Source: Mnemiopsis leidyi
Lineage: Eukaryota; Ctenophora; Tentaculata; Lobata; Bolinopsidae
Assembly (NCBI GenBank): GCA_000226015.1
Contig: JH153665.1
Coordinates: 101,479 to 165,478 of the forward strand
Direction of reading: 5' to 3'
Length of the DNA stretch: 64,000 nucleotides
How positions within the stretch are numbered: the first letter of the stretch is position 1; every line of letters begins with the position of its first letter. A model generated the notes under the pieces. It was not told the origin of the DNA and ran no database searches. It saw nothing but the letters and a program-made list of their open reading frames with translations. This document shows, piece by piece, positions 22,601-37,300 of the stretch. The position numbers and the translations under genes are program-made.

Positions 22601-25600
22601 AAGTCAAATACAGAAATTGGAAATATATCCATATTTGACAGCATAGATTGGACACTTATCTGCATCAGAGCAGAGAGATAAATCAATTACCATGTATTGA
22701 CACGAAGATATGATACATGCTCTTGTTTTATCACAGAAATTGACACATTCACATTCTGTCCCAAAAAGGTTGACAGATATTAACATTCCAACACATTATA
22801 TGATACATTTGGTCATTTGCACATAAACAGACATTTCAACATATATTTGGACACACATTTCGACGATAACTTCACACCTGTACCTGAAGATAATACCCGT
22901 AAGGGTAACTAGCTCGGAGGACACGTCTAGCTTTGAGGAGTTCCTTGACACTGTCCTCGATAAAGCTCGTGTCTGAGGCTCCCGGATCTCCCTCAGCTAC
23001 TGACGCCATTGCGATCATCTTCATCTTAGCAGTGTTCAGGAGGGGTTCCTCAAGCTGGTAGATAATAACTTTTGTAAGCAACTTTTCTAATTTTTTTCTG
23101 ATAGATTATATTAAGCAACTTTTCTTATTTTTCGATATGTTTCTTCATCTAAGAATACTAATGAGACAATGAACGACCTCGTCAAAGAAGGTAGCAGCTC
23201 GAGTCGCTGTATTAACAGAGCAGGATTTATAACAAACCTACACCATATTATACTCCATACAACACCGCGGGCCCCTCCAGCTCTCTGTCCTAACTTACCC
23301 TGTGACTCATCTCGTGGTTGTGGTACCGGGTGTAGTAATGCATGAACCTCTGGAACTTGCTCGCTTTGCGGTGTTCTTCAATAATCCCTCGCTTTACCTC
23401 AGCTAGACTGTTGTTAAACTTGTCTACAGCTTGGTAACGGTTACACCTGACGCATTGAGAGCATTAGCCATACAAACACGACGATAAACTTTAAGAGTAG
23501 ATTATGTGAATGGGTTGGAAATTGTAAGTGCGTCGTGATGAAAGAGGGTTGAGCAGTAACTTGTAAGTTTGAAGTTTTCTATTTTCGGTACAATCACAAA
23601 GGCGGTGAGTGAGATTCCGTTGGAATTACAGTGTTTTACAGGATGTGAGAAATATAGCACGAAGCCTTAAGAGGGAGGTTTCCAAACACAAAGCGTTATT
23701 TCTATTCACACCTTTCTGTGAAACAATGATCAATAGAAAATGCTGACAACAAACAACCAGCTTAGGGACTCATTATAGCTCTTGTAATTTTACTACGTAT
23801 GAGAAGACCATTATGACTCTAACAAAAATCACTTAAAGCCAGGTGAAACTTCAGTGATTCATAAACCTCTCAAGTGTAGAATCTCAAGAAAAATTAACCA
23901 TAAGCGTCCTCTATCAGCTGTTCGAGAAAACGTGTGAAATGCCATATTATGAAAGAGAGCGGGCGATGATAAAAGGCAAGCAGGTTACTCCGAAACAGCC
24001 AAGTTTCAAGATGTTCGGGAAGACATTAGCGGTGTGCTTTTTCCTTGCAACGGTCAGGACCTCCAAGACGGAGGAGCTTCCTGAGTTGACAGTAGCAGCT
24101 TTCGAGAACTTTCTGCAGAATGAGGGCGTGTTCTACCCAAGAGCGGAGATGAAACTCAGGATGAACTTGTTCAGGAAGTCTGCAGCGTTTGTTCAACTCC
24201 ATAATTCAAGAGCTGAACGAACATTCGAGATGGGACTGAACCAGTTCTCCACGATGACAGATTCTGAGAAACAGCAATACTTGGGAGTGACATTTAACCA
24301 GACAGAGTGGCGGGTCGAGGCAGCTGCCCACCAGACAGCACGGCTCCAGAGACGATCAGACGGTCTTACCATCGCCGCAAAAATAGATCATGTCAACTCA
24401 GGCATTATCACCGGCGTGAAAAATCAGGGCGGCTGTGGATCTTGCTGGGCTTTCGCTGCAACAGCCGCGTTTGAAGGAGTCAATGCAGCGAGGACCTGGA
24501 AACTCAAGGATTTTGCCGACCAGGAGTTATTAGACTGCTCCTACTCAGACGAAACCTACAACGGATGTAACGGGGGGTGGATGAGTAAAGGGTGGGACTA
24601 TCTGCAGAAGAGCGGACATTTCTCTCTACGATCTGAGATAGGCTACCATGCCAAAGACAGGCCCTGTGATTATTCTAACAAACCGAACGGTATTCACAAC
24701 GTGAAGGTCGAGCCCTGGACAAGAGTCATGCCTACTGACGATCACTTGATGCAAGCAATAGCCACAAGTGTCCCTGCCGTAGCCATCACGATTGAGAACG
24801 ACTTCTACGGTTACAAATCTGGCATCTACAACGGGTGTCCCAGCTTGAAACAGATCCACCACGCAGTCACGGCGGTGGGTTACGACGAGCACTCCTGGAA
24901 GATAAAAAACAGCTGGGGGACAGGCTGGGGAGAGGGCGGATACATCAGAATGTCGCGAGCTAGGCCGAGTATTTGCAGAGTTGCTGAGTTTGCCATGTAT
25001 CCCAACATGGACTTCATGGACGGAGTCGTAACAATCAAGAACCATGTGACTGGAAGGTACCTCAGTACATACGATGCAGGCAGGGACATTAGAGACATCA
25101 GGGGTACTGCAGACGGCTGGACCTACGGGAACAAGTGGCTGTATGCGGCCGACGCTAACTACTACAACGATGCACTGTGGAAGTTAGTTTCCGTTGGTGA
25201 CGGAAAGTACGTCATAGAGCACTACCATACAGGACGTTGGGTACACAGCGATGGAGGAGGAGTCAGGGACAACAGGGGAGCGGAGGGCGGCTGGCTATCT
25301 TCCCCACATGCCCGGGCAACGGACCACAACTACTACAACAAGGCAATCTGGAGGAAGGTTCCCCTGGGCGGGAGTCTCTATTACTTAGAGCATGACAACA
25401 CGGGCAGATATCTGTTTGCAGCTGGTAGCAGTGTCAAGGGTAAGACTGCTAGTGGAGGTTACGGGAGCGAGAAGGTGCTGGGAGTCGATGCTAACTACTA
25501 CGGCTATGCTGTGTGGAGCATTCAGCCTCTGGGAGAGGAAGACAAAAACAAGATGATGTAGGGATCATGTCTTGTGTGTGTTAACTTGTCTTTTTTCGTT

Positions 25601-28600
25601 TAAAATAGTGATTTCCCTGATTTTCTGAGCATAAATTTAACGATAACAGAAAGTCAAATAAAATGGTTAAGCTCAAATTTTCGGTTTATTCCCTAGTATA
25701 GCAATTGAAAAGGGTTGGAAACAAGGTTCATATCTGCGTATGATGACGTTCAGGACAGAATATTCAACAGCTCCACTTCTAGGATTTTAACCACAGAATT
25801 GACGTAAATCAGTATTTTACCGGTGCTCGTGGTATTCTAATTTTAGATATTCAAGTATCCCGAGAATGCCTGAAGCTCGATATTTTCTCATGAAAGTTAC
25901 AGAGCGCGCAAAGTAAACTAGCGTTAGTTTACTTGGCTGTTAGTTACAACCTCTTCTTTACGACTCGAATTCATCCGCCGCAGCACAAATTTTACCAAAA
26001 AATCCTCTACCGTGCTTCACCCATTCCGAAAATCAAATCCATTGTTTTCATAAATCGCTTCGGATCCAAGCTGCGCCTCCTGTATTTTGCTGACAATTAA
26101 AGCTACTTAAAGATCTATGCAGGATTCATCTCCTGTGATGTTAGTCTTAAAGGGGTAATAGTGTGGTCTTAGAAATAAAAACAAGAATTGCGGCCGCTTT
26201 CAGTTTCACTGTGTCAGGCAACCGCTGAATTTCCCGTATTATGCCGTTGCTTATTGTTATTACAATTCGCGGAATGAGGAATAGAAATACACAACTCGCA
26301 ATTCGCATATCGCAAACCACTAACGAGACGTCATTCCGGTCCATTTCATTGTTCTGCACGTGTTAAACGCGCGAATTAATGCAGCCGTTCGATGCAAGAT
26401 TTGAAAACTACACGCTGCACGCGCAAAGTTTGAACACAATCGCGCGTTTCTTTCATTGTTTGTTTCAAATCTCTTGAGTCTGCATAACGTCGCCATTATA
26501 ATATTGTAAATGCGACCTTTATTCGTACAAGGTTGTGTTTTTACAAATGGCGTGGATAAGTCGTTAATTAAAATTGACTGGCCGAACGTTTAAAATCGTG
26601 TTACATTCATCTTTCAATCTAGGTAATCTGTCATTCAAGACAAATTACTCAATAAAACTTCAGTTTAAAAGAATTTTGATCGTATCCCTTGATTGATGGT
26701 ACATCTTGTTGCGATTGTTGTGATTAGAACAAATAATTGAGGCAATCATGTATACATTGCATAATGTGAAGTACATTCGTCGGCCGGAGGCAGTTAAGTC
26801 TGTTAACACAGCTATTATTGTATTCGTATAGATGATTAAGTTTGATAAAGGAGCGTGCGCGCGGACGTACGTACGTACGTACGAACACATTTTCAGCTAA
26901 TATTCCAAAATTACGCTGTCGATCGCCAACCCTTGTTTTGTACCTTTTGTGCACGTGCACAAAACGTATCAAAACAATCTTGCCATTTGGGCCCGAAGGG
27001 CCCAAATGGCAAGATACGGGAAATAATTAAAACAATACCTGAAATAACCTCCTGTTTCTGAGCTATGTATTTTCCAGGCCTCCATACACACCCAACAAAA
27101 CTCATATTTACACTGAAAAGGTGTAAAGTTGGTAACGTTATATCACACTCTGAGTAAAAAACTCAAGGAAATTAAGAGCTGTTTATTCACGTCAGCAAAT
27201 GTCTGAGTATTCGAAATACTGCAGAATATTTATGTTCTGCAGAATGGTTAAAGTAATACATGCATATAGAACTACCTTCCAACATTTCATGTGGTTGCAG
27301 CCCTCTGTCTTCTCGATCGGTGATCTGAAAATATGAGTAGTTTGTTAAGTACAGTACCTGCAGCATGTATTATGGGTAATGAGGAAGGTCACTTGTACAT
27401 AATCCATGTGAGCGCCGTATTTTCAAATCGTATGACCTACCTTTAAAGTTTTTATTTTTAAATCTTATGATCGGCCTTTAAAAAATGTATTTTCAAATCT
27501 TATAATCTACCTTTAAAGTTTGTATTTTCAAATCTTATGATCTACCTTTAAAGTTTGTATTTTGAAATCTTATGATCGACCTTTAAAGTTTGTATTTTCA
27601 AATCTTATGATCGACCTTTAAAGTTTGTATTTTGAAATCTTATGATCTACCTTTAAAGTTTGTATTTTGAAATCTTATGACCTGCCTTTAAAGTTTGTAT
27701 TGCACGTGCACGTCTTTATTGCTACGATGTGCTCGGCTTCAAATTCGCAATAGTATAAGAAGCTGATGTGAATCAGTCAGTTATAGATAACCTGGTCATA
27801 AGCGCCATAGATAAGAAAGTTTGTCCTAATTCTGGGCAACAACACATCATGGAACAGTGTCCCTTATTGCCCCCATATTTTACTATGATTTATCCAGCAA
27901 GTTATAACACCCAGCATGTCATACCACCCTTATATGAACAATATAATTCATGCCGGTATGGCGGCATCTAGAACCCATTATATTTCGTTATAAAACACAC
28001 TAACTTGCACTTAGGACAAGGCTTGCTGTAAGTTATCAGCCACAGACTATTTGCCACTGTGTTGGCACGATGTTCTGCGAGCTCCATATCTGAAGATGAG
28101 GTGAAGTTAATCACGGTATGTCAAACTTCCTCTACCAGTGGAGGAACCGATCTCTTCCGGTACAAACAGAAATTTGTAAGCAACTTGTCATGGTTTTAAA
28201 TGCTAGCGTACTAAAAATGTGCAATACTCGAAGAATGTGTTTATAATGTCAGTTAAGAATGTAACACAAGATTCTGTAGAATACATTATCTCGTGATATG
28301 ATTAATTGTGTGGTTAAGCAAGATAGCTGCGTGTACACTTCTGTGTTTTACTCACTCTACTCACTCTACTCACACTATCTCACACTACTTACTAGTACGC
28401 TTTGAAGTACTTGTTACTTTATTAATGAACCTCCCACAAGTGTATTTTGTCACCAGACAATGCAATCCATTATGCTACATCAGGCATCGAACGTGGATCG
28501 AATCAGATCTGTTTTTATCAAGTGCATGTGAACTGCTTGTTACTTGCTTTCGACAGTCACGACTCACGACCGATTTATCTTCTATCACAGAAGTGTTAAC

Positions 28601-31290
28601 TGTTAGCGCGATTTGTGGGCAGTTTGTTTGACGTGTTTCTCCGATAAATCGGTTCTCGACAGCATCTGCAACTTCAGAAATATCTTTTCGTTGGATAAGT
28701 TTACATTTGACATACCTACTTAACTAATCGATCGAAAATAATCAGCGAAGTACGTCTTAACTACAAAATATTGTTCACTAGGAACCTTCAATGAAACAAC
28801 TGCGATGATATAAAAACAAAAAGAGCAATGAGTTCAACGAAGTCGGAGGATGGACCAAGATCTCGACGAAGCAACCAAAGCAACAGAACAAGAAGTACCG
28901 ACTCGGAAGTGCTCAACATTTCAGAAAGCAAACCTCTAACTGACATTCTAGCCGAGGTGTTTGAGGACGAGACGGAGGGGCACATCAATGTGTTGGAACT
29001 GTTGGGTAAAATTAACCAATGCGGATTTTTGTCGACCCAGGATGTACGGCTCAGACCGCTGATGGACAGATTGTTGATCAGTGATACCGCTAACGACAAA
29101 TATAACTTTTACAACATCAAGAAGTCGGTGCCAGTTTCCGATCTGAAAGATTTACCAAGTAACTGCACGGATATCATAAAAAAGACAATATTTGGCAAGG
29201 CTCTTATCCCCGAGTTTTCCCGCTTTGCCGAAGACTTACTGACGATGTACAACAGCGTTGCCGAAATAAAAACGGGTAAAATCCCCGATTTTCTCTCCTC
29301 GACAACAAAAAACGCTGACCAATGGGGAGTGTCCGTGTGTACCGTGGATGGACAGATGTGGTCTTGTGGTGATAGCAACATCCCCAACACGCTACAGTCA
29401 TGCAGCGCTGCTTTCAGCTATGCCATCGCTATAACTAAACTCGGGACACAGCGTGTCCACAAGTTTGTGGGAAAGGAGGCATCAACTCACGGTTTTATGA
29501 ACACACTGGATCTGGACAAGAACGATGTTCCCCATAATGCGATGATACAAAGTGGAGCGATGGCTATCACTTCGCTGCTTCTTCAAGAACATCCTAACGA
29601 CCTGCCGTCCAGTTACGAGAATATTGTAAACTTTTATGAGAGACTGGCCGGCAACAAGCCCCTCAAGATTAACAACACCGTATATCTAGCTGATAAGTCT
29701 CGATGCGACAGGAAATTTTCTATCGCATACTTGTTGAAGGAGCACAACGGCTTCCCCCCAAACTGTAAACTAAAGCATATAATCGACCTGTACTTCCAGT
29801 TAAACTCAGTAGAAGTGACTTGTCAAACAGGAGCAGTGATGGCGGCTACCTTGGCTAACGGTGGAGTGTGTCCCACAACCGGTGACGACGTGCTCTCCAG
29901 AACAGCCGTACAGAACACCTTGTCCATAATGCACCTTCAGGGCATGTACAGTTACTCGGGAGAGTGGATGTTCGAGGCTGGGCTCCCTGCCAAGTCCTGC
30001 ACCTCAGGTATGATCATGATAGTCGTCCCTGGAATGATGGGAATGTGTCTCTTCTCACCCCCGCTAGATCATAATGGAAACAGCACAAGAGCGCTGGAGT
30101 TTGGCCGAAGGATGGCGCAGCGTTTTGCTCTTCATTATCTAGACAACCACATTTCAGCTCCGCTGCGCAAGGAGAATCTGAGCCGCAGACAAGATGGAAC
30201 AGAATCACACGAGATGGCAATAATGAAGGTGATGTACGCGGCCGCGTACGGGGATATCAACCTCCTGAGCCGCTACCACGAGCTTGGCTTAAGTATAGAC
30301 GTGTGTGACTACGACTACCGCACTGCACTGCATCTTGCTTGCTGCAACGGCAACATCGCGTTAGCACAGTTCTTGCTAGACGTTGGCGTTAACGTGTGCG
30401 TGATGGACCGGTGGAACAGAACCCCTCTTGACGAAGCTATAAAGTACGGGAATGAGGAGCTTGTGAAGTTGTTAAAGAATCATGGAGCTGGTGAAGGACC
30501 GGGACCCATAGAAAATGAGTATGATAAGTAGATATAATAAAATGGGGCTTTTGATTGATCCTTTCTGAAGCTTAAGAGCTTAAGCTTTGTACTGAAATCT
30601 GTAAAGTTTCAGTCCCAATATGTTAAAGGAACGCTGAAGTGAGAGATTTTAATGTACTGTAGACAGTGTTTACCAGAATGGCTCAATAGGTCTGCGCAGG
30701 GCAATCCGCAGTCTATACTGTTTGGTCATGATGATTTTATAATTTGGCTAATTGTTTGTTTTATTGTTGTAACCTGCACAGGTTGGTTTGCAGAATTTAC
30801 AAATTCACTAAGTCAGACATTGAATTCTAGAACGTCACATAGCAATGTCAAAAAAGATGTTTTATTGACTCTATATACACGCATCAAAAGCATTTAGCCA
30901 ATACAAGTCTTAGTGACATTACAAAGTTACAGGATCAGTTTCATAATAAGAATAATTATTAAGAATAATACCACAAAAGTGGTCCATGTGGCATTAATTT
31001 GATGGGCGTTAATTCTGTCGAGGAGTCGATTTGTTGGTATGTTCACTGACACAGACACAGACACACACAACACACACAGATAGGCACACAGACACACAAG
31101 CACACACGCACACACACACACACACACACACAACACACACGCACACACCCACACACTACACGCACACGCACACACACACACACACACACACTACACTACA
31201 CACACACACACACACACACTACACNNNNNNNNNNNNNNCACACACACACACACACACACACACGACACACACACCACACACACACGACAC

Positions 31291-31382
<92 letters not shown>

Positions 31383-34300
31383 GTGATGAGTGTAAGATTG
31401 CGGGGTGTGGTAGTGTACCCCAGGTTTAATTAGCAAATCACATTGTACTTCAGTGCAGGGCTAACATTGATCTCGTAGTACAGTATACAGTGCAATTCTT
31501 TGTTGGAGCTATAAAGCCTCGTATAGGGCACGACAGCCTACCAGTCTAAATATTTGGGGATATAAGAGTGCATCTGATTTAGCTGAAACAAGAAGACATG
31601 CATAAATGTAAGGCCATTGTAAAACTGCGGAAAACATTATAGCAGTAGTGCAATACGCGGCTCTTTGAACTTATGCTAAGTACTGAAATATGAGTTATAC
31701 GTTTTAGAATTTAAGAAATTCGATGCCATTTCAAGAAATAGTGGAAGTAGCAAGCGTGATAGCCATTAAGATTTCTCGTCGGTAAAACATGCCAGCTAAA
31801 TCGTCACAAACTTGATACTGCACAATAGATTTGTTAATTTTAAAGCGAGGTAGGTATTAGCGTGTCTTTCAAATTTAAAAGTTATCAAGCTATTGTGCCT
31901 AATTCTAAATAATCAAGCACAATTCAGGGCAGTGATTTTCCTTGAGAGTTGTTGCAATATGCACTCAGCGTCAGTTACCAGAGCAATGTAAGCGATATCA
32001 GTGTAACCAACAAACAAACTTACAAAGACCTGTCTATATGTGCACTGAGAAGAAACCAAATTGTTGGCCATGTCTTGAGTTGTGATTTTCAAACAAAAAG
32101 CAGCGATGTATGTACTTTATCGATATCTTAGTCCTTTTCAAGAAGTACTTGAGCATTTGGCATATTCTAGACTTAAGATCATCAGAAACACTTGAAAGTT
32201 TACAGTGAAGCCGGCCTTCTTTCAACACTCTGTCAAAACAAATCAAAACAAAAAGAACTTTTTGAATTTCAGCTTTAACTTGTTTCGTCTTTATTCGGAC
32301 TTTGGTTGAAGTTATTTCAAACTTAAAACAAAACTTCGAGTGATGTAAAACACCAACTGGCAAAAACGGGGATGTGTGTACAATACATCTGCTACAAGAA
32401 GAATAGTGGAGTTTGTAAGTCTTGTATTGGCACGATTCCAACTGGACACGTCACACGACATTGAACCAGTCATCAGTCTGACAGAGTGATTATAAACCAG
32501 TCATCAGTCATAGGAAACGTAAAGCATATTCTGTAATAACTCACATTTATTTCTGATATGCGACCTTCCTTAATTGCTCCACAAAGAAGGTCCTGCTACT
32601 GTGGATACGGCTGATTTGTAAAAATCACGTTCGTATGTTTACAGTATTCTGATTTGATTGCGATTTTGATAAGAAATATGACTGCAAGTGTAGGTACGGA
32701 CATCTTATAACAAGGAATACGCAATGGTTAGTTATACCATTGCGTATTCCTTGTTTATATCAATGAACGTAACTACACTTGCAGGAAATATCAAAATTAC
32801 AAAGAAATCAGTCTACTTTACACCATTTCATTGCAGTGTTTTAAGATCTTTTAGATGTACATAATTCAATGGTGCCCCAGGTAGTGATTTGTTGTGTGAA
32901 ATGTGTTTGAATTGAAAATATATAAGTTGAGGTTAGGAGAATCTTAAGCGGGCACGTAACTTAAACATTCAGAAGCAATCTGTCATTTCTAAATCACATA
33001 AAAATCTATTACACAAGGACAGGATTTCCCTCATAGTGCGTGCGATGACGATGGGTGACATTTGACGTAAGTGTCAAAGGACAAACGTCAAATCCCGGGG
33101 ATATTAAGCAGTAATCACGTGTCACTAATCACTGTGACAGAACGAATCACAACCAAACACCAAGAGTTAAATTATCTCTGTATTGCTCACATGAGGAGAA
33201 GGTTCTGTTTTCTTGGTCTGATGCAGAGTTTGTAGGTTGTTATTTGATTATTTAGTTAACTAACTTGATAATTAACTGATTACCCTACAATCGCAACGAT
33301 CGAATGTTGACGTTGTCATGCGAACATATTTCATGCACATGCACATGCACAACAGAATGTTAGTACATAACATCGAACATTTCAACACCAATTTGAGACA
33401 TCTGACAATCTTAAAGAAGAAGGATACCTATTATAACCCAAAAAATCAAGTAAGACAAATTTAGTGAGTGAGCCCTATTCTAGATTTTGAAGCATTATCT
33501 CTGCCGTGAATAAGAAGTAAAACATCCTAACTTGGCACAAGCTGAATTCTACACAGTAATATTCAGTGCTAGTCATGCGATGTGGTGATTATATACCGAG
33601 AGAAATTCAGAGTATTCGAATGTATGGGGAGCCATAAGGCACAATGATAATTATCTCCTGCCGACTACACTAGTATTTCAACAGTTAAATAACAGCTGAA
33701 ATGTGGCGCGTGGTAAGCGTGCCAGAACATGGGTAATGATGTATTAAGGTCGGACTATTGCGTAATCCATGGCCAGCAGCTGCTGTAATAAGCAGGGAAC
33801 AACTCCAGAGCTATTTCCGGTAATCTCTAACGCAAGTCCTTGTTCCTTGTTCTTGAGTTCTACTCTACCAGCTTTACCAGAAATCTTCAAATCCAGTAAG
33901 TTTGACGAGGGAGAGAGAATCAAGCTGACATGAGGACATGCACAGAGGTTTCACGTAGACCATTAACTCAGTGAGGCTTACCAAAAGTTTAAAGTTAAGG
34001 AGACGAGCGGTAAATGCCATTTACTGGATGCGGTGTTGCGAGCCCAATATGGAAATGAGAGAAAGTTATCACGCTGATTATAAAACTACCCCTTGTCGCC
34101 AAACAGCCAGGACAGGAGATATATCTCTCTCAAACCCAGTTTAAGTTCAATCTAATCATTAAAGAGTGCAGGACTGTCTGTGCATGTGTGGATATGGAGT
34201 TCACACTGGGACGCCAGGAGAGCTTACCTACAATTAGGTTATACTAACGAGTGTCGTTGGAGAATACGATGCAGATACTCATATAGAGCCGTGAGGTTTT

Positions 34301-37300
34301 TTTTATTTTTTTACTAGATCTTCATTGCTAGAATTTTTCAGTTTTTAATCTTAATCAAGCATAAGCGGTATATGTTAAATGTGAATGAAATAAATTGCCT
34401 CTTCAACTCCAGTCTGACTAAAAAGACGTTACACACTTTTAATTTCATGGTATTTAATGTCCTTAAATATGTGTCTCAATGATGGTAGAGGATATCCTTA
34501 TTTTTACAGCAACAGGTGAAAAAGTGGTAGCATTTTGCAACGACAGTGACACACAGAAACAAAACAACAGCCGGTCAAAACACTAGGTATTAATCACGTG
34601 ACTAAGAATTAAAGCACTAACCTTTAGGTTCGGGCTTCATGTGACCGATCTCTCGCTGCCAGGTGCCCCACAAGTCACAGTCACATGGCTCGTGGGCTTC
34701 GTCCAAACAGTTCCTTGATGGTGGGGGAGGGAGGTAAGAAGCGGTATTTGAAGAATAGGTGAAAACATGGGATCGTTTAATGGAGTACAATGAAAATGGA
34801 AATTAATTGAAAGTTTCTTAAGACAATGCATACCATGATAATGAATTGGTGGAATTTAAAGCATTAAGTGAATGATTAATCGTTGATAATAATCACCCAC
34901 TTTGCTGTTTATTAATGACCAACTCAGCTCAGGAATAACTAAGTTTAATTCAAACTATAAAGAATTATATGAGATCACGAATTATTTGAAAAATGTGCCG
35001 ATGCTGTAAATCGATTTCTCGTGACTGCCGAGTTTTATGAAATCTTACAGATGAACAACGTTGAGCGAACCCACACAGCCGGTGTCGAAATACAAAGCCT
35101 GGTTCATTCGGAGTGTGTGGAGGAAGGCATATTTTCAGATGCAGCATGGCCGGGTTGTGAAAACTTATTTCGGTTTTTCAATTATCATGTCACGTGACCT
35201 ACTTTTAAAACATTTGATTTTACTTCCATCATCCATTTACCACTTAGCTACTTTGATCGCTCATTTATCAATCTGTTCACACATCAACCAGTAAAATTCC
35301 CCAACTGTGTGATATAACTCTATATATTAAGCTCTCACGTTAAATATCACTGCTCAACCATCCACACGTTACCAAATAGTAATATCACGTGACACGTTCA
35401 TAAATTCCACAACTTTTTATCAGTATCGAAGACACGAGCAGTTAAAACTGCAACCATAGTTCGCGTACTGGGTCGGGCTTCTTGGATACTGCCCCATACC
35501 TGTACTCAGAAGGAGACAAAGCTACAACAGTCTCAACTAACACTTGCTAAGCCCGGTAAAATGTAATTCCAACATGTCATCACACGATATGTCAGGATCA
35601 TAACACATGACAGATTCATACATGGCACGCAGAGTGCACACCGCGCCGACAGATACATCTAGCAAACAGAGTGAACACCGACAGATACACATAGCAAACA
35701 GATTGTACGACGCACGCGGACAGAAACACAGAGGAGCAGTCGATTGTGCTCCTAAGCTTAACTGGCTGCTGGAAAATTTCTATTTCCACATTTGACATTT
35801 GTCATCGCTAAATATATCACAAGTTTCTACGAAACACGTTTCGCCCCATCAATCTGACACTATTTAGTTAGTTAGCAAGTGCAATAAACAACTTGAATGA
35901 CACTGGTTTAAAAATCCGAGCCTGATTTGTGTCCGCTACGAAACAGAACGTTTACTTACAGAAGACATGTACGCTGCCGCAACTTTTAACCCATCAAACA
36001 TCCCATAACCTAGATTCAACTTACGGTTTAAGAGTTACACTAGAAAGGTCTACTACCGCACTCCAACTCACCAACAAAAGAAATGTCCGCTACCGCAATC
36101 CACGGCACGAGGGGCGGGTTTGGTCCGCTTGGTCTTCATGATAAAACCGTTGTAGTTGAAAGTCATGTTGTTGTCGTCAGGGAGTTTTACCGCTCTACCG
36201 CATCCCGGAAACGGGCACCTGGGAGTGGGTACAATATCGTAATCTATCTATTAATAATACAGCGTACGGTTAATAATACAGCGTATAGTTAATAATACAG
36301 CGTTAAATAATTGAATCGGCAATTTGATACCGACTTTGTTATAGGGAGTTTGATTTAAAACGAGTTAATATGGAGTTTGATTGAATACGACTTCGTATTG
36401 CTTAAGCTCCCAATCAAATTTAACTTAGTATAACGCATTGGCGGTAACTTATGGTAAGTTTAATGATTCGATAACCATCCTCTACTTACGTTAGTTTACT
36501 TTTCAATACAAAGTTTAACAGAGACGACACCCAAACAAACCTGACAACGACGTACGTACAGATTACAGAATTATTTACCTATGTTATGGTGTTAAAGTGA
36601 CAGCAGAACTAAACATCAGAATATCGACACATAGGTCTCTGCCATGGCGTTCTATTCGGTGATTTGAGAACGGAGGTAAAGCAGACAACACGTAATCTTG
36701 GGTGCCAAGACCGGGTTTTAGCACAAAACAGGCAGCTTGAGATAACTAGATCTTGAAATAGAATTTGAGCTGATCTGACCTTTGAATCTAGTATCTTTTA
36801 ATTTTGTAGTCTTTTTATTTACCTTTTTTATAGGAGTTTAAGTTATATCGGAGATCATAAAGATTGATAATCCAATGCAACTAAAACACAACTAAAACAC
36901 GACTTTTGATGAAGTAGGTTTTTAAGTCATTATAATTGTTAAATTAGTTATGCTATTTGTATCATGTGGCCAATGATCGATTAACCAATGACCAATCGTT
37001 CAACTTATTAGAAAGTTGTCTTAACAGGGAACTTAAGTAGGGAACTTATCAGAAAGTTTCTATTTTAAGCAGGTAACTTATCAGAAAGTTTATATTTATA
37101 GGAGGGATCTTATTAGAACGTTTCTATTTAAAGTAGGAAACTTATTAGAAAGTTTCTATTTAAAGTAGGGAACTCATTAGAAATTTTAGATATTTAAAGT
37201 AGGGAACTCATTAGAAAGTTTCTATTCAAAGTAGGGAACTTATAAGAAAGTTTCTATTTAAAGTAGGGAACTTATTAGAAAGTTTCCATTTAAAGTAGGG

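Noticed and set aside
24626-25098. Minus-strand ORFs opposite the protease gene
   Set aside because: Shadows of the 540-codon gene, with no independent features.
31031-31436. Long ORFs on both strands in the CA tract
   Set aside because: Dinucleotide repeat translated as Thr-His or Cys-Val; no coding value.
32034-32441. 135-codon minus ORF in an ANKIB1 intron
   Set aside because: No recognisable motif, no splice context, and length expected by chance in this amount of sequence.
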